13,699 nucleotides of DNA from positions 1 through 13,699 of the forward strand of contig JAJKJG010000335.1 in assembly GCA_021154065.1 (NCBI GenBank), written 5' to 3'. The notes beneath the pieces are model-generated. The model saw nothing but the letters and a program-made list of their open reading frames with translations, was not told the origin of the DNA and ran no database searches. Made by a program: the position numbers and the translations under genes. Within the stretch, counting starts at the first letter, position 1. Each line of letters opens with the position of its first letter. This document shows positions 13,483 through 13,699 of this stretch, one piece after another. This DNA comes from Methylobacterium sp. (lineage in GTDB: Bacteria; Pseudomonadota; Alphaproteobacteria; Rhizobiales; Beijerinckiaceae).

Positions 13483-13699
13483 CTAGGCCTTATCCCCCTT
13501 GTCGTTCTGGTCGAAGGGCCGGCCGAGGAGGCGCGCGAATTCGGCCTCGATCTCCTCGACCGAGAACGGATCGTCGACGACCCGCTTCGGCGGCTCGGCT
13601 GCGGGAGCCGGCGCGGGAGGTTGCGGGGGCGTGGCCCGGGGCATCGCGGTAGCCGGAGGCGGCACGGGTGGGGCCGTGGGCGCCGCGGCCGGACGGACA
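13483..13699 (-). CDS. fliO: Probable FliO C-terminal end (5' part outside window)
   Basis: The frame is open from the window edge (codon starting at 13698) to TAG at 13485-13483 and gives 71 residues. A Pro/Ala-rich stretch (PAAAPTAPPVPPPATAMP and PPQPPAPAPAAEPPKRVVDD) precedes a charged end: DPFSVEEIEAEFARLLGRPF then DQNDKGDKA. This disordered tail with a terminal acidic helix and LLGRP resembles the C-terminus of alphaproteobacterial FliO-type proteins, and it sits directly upstream of fliP, where FliO belongs. FliO helps FliP assemble into the export gate. The defining membrane helix is not in view, so identification rests mostly on position. Confidence 0.55.
   Translation of the reverse strand, partial: VRPAAAPTAPPVPPPATAMPRATPPQPPAPAPAAEPPKRVVDDPFSVEEIEAEFARLLGRPFDQNDKGDKA

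Noticed and set aside
1..13699. CRISPR arrays, tRNA or rRNA genes, insertion sequences, transposases, phage or defence genes
   Set aside because: I saw no regularly spaced direct repeats, no cloverleaf-like or rRNA-like sequence and no transposase or defence-type motifs in any frame.

Overview
This is a high-GC stretch of a flagellar gene cluster from an alphaproteobacterium, most likely of the order Hyphomicrobiales (Rhizobiales). Three things point there: the order fliL-fliM-DUF6468-motE, CtrA-type TTAA-N7-TTAA DNA, and an approximately 100-bp two-hairpin intergenic repeat at 8234-8334 of a kind I know from rhizobial-type genomes. A dksA-type regulator with only one of its four zinc cysteines also fits the class.

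Layout. 1-250: C-terminal end of a DksA-like protein (+). 260-608: two overlapping genes for very small membrane proteins (+), the first apparently frameshifted. 617-938: a decayed macro-domain (ADP-ribose hydrolase type) gene (-). 958-990: intrinsic terminator for the minus-strand operon. 1049-4433: rod and ring operon, transcribed right to left as flgF-flgG-flgA-flgH with gaps of 11-14 nt. 4434-4781: divergent control region with a symmetric -24/-12 (sigma-54) promoter-like palindrome, an adjacent CtrA half-site and a CGGCAA-N3-TTGCCG palindrome about 100 bp upstream of the flgF promoter. 4782-5036: an 84-aa membrane protein of unknown role (+). 5089-5103: CtrA full site. 5178-8234: operon fliL-fliM-DUF6468-motE (+). 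8234-8334: repeat element. 8350-9000: YidB/DUF937 protein (-). 9303-12635: 1110-aa exported AMIN-like/TPR-like protein (+). 12639-13433: fliP (-). 13483-13699: C-terminal end of a probable fliO (-).

How the genes work together. FlgF and FlgG build the rod, FlgA helps assemble the P ring and FlgH is the L ring. FliL sits at the stator, FliM is the C-ring switch protein, MotE is a stator-associated chaperone and FliP is part of the export gate. The regulatory DNA suggests a Caulobacter-like hierarchy: CtrA acts on the early fliL-fliM operon and sigma-54 with an enhancer acts on the later flgFGAH operon. This is inference from motifs only.

Most of the window is a recognisable flagellar locus. 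I see no clear novel defence or biosynthetic system. The points most worth a second look are the one-base frameshift in fliM at a G5 run (real or sequencing error), the repeated FliN-like WAAALAEQ motifs in the FliM N-terminus, the symmetric divergent promoter, the eroded macro-domain gene and the uncharacterised large TPR-like protein.
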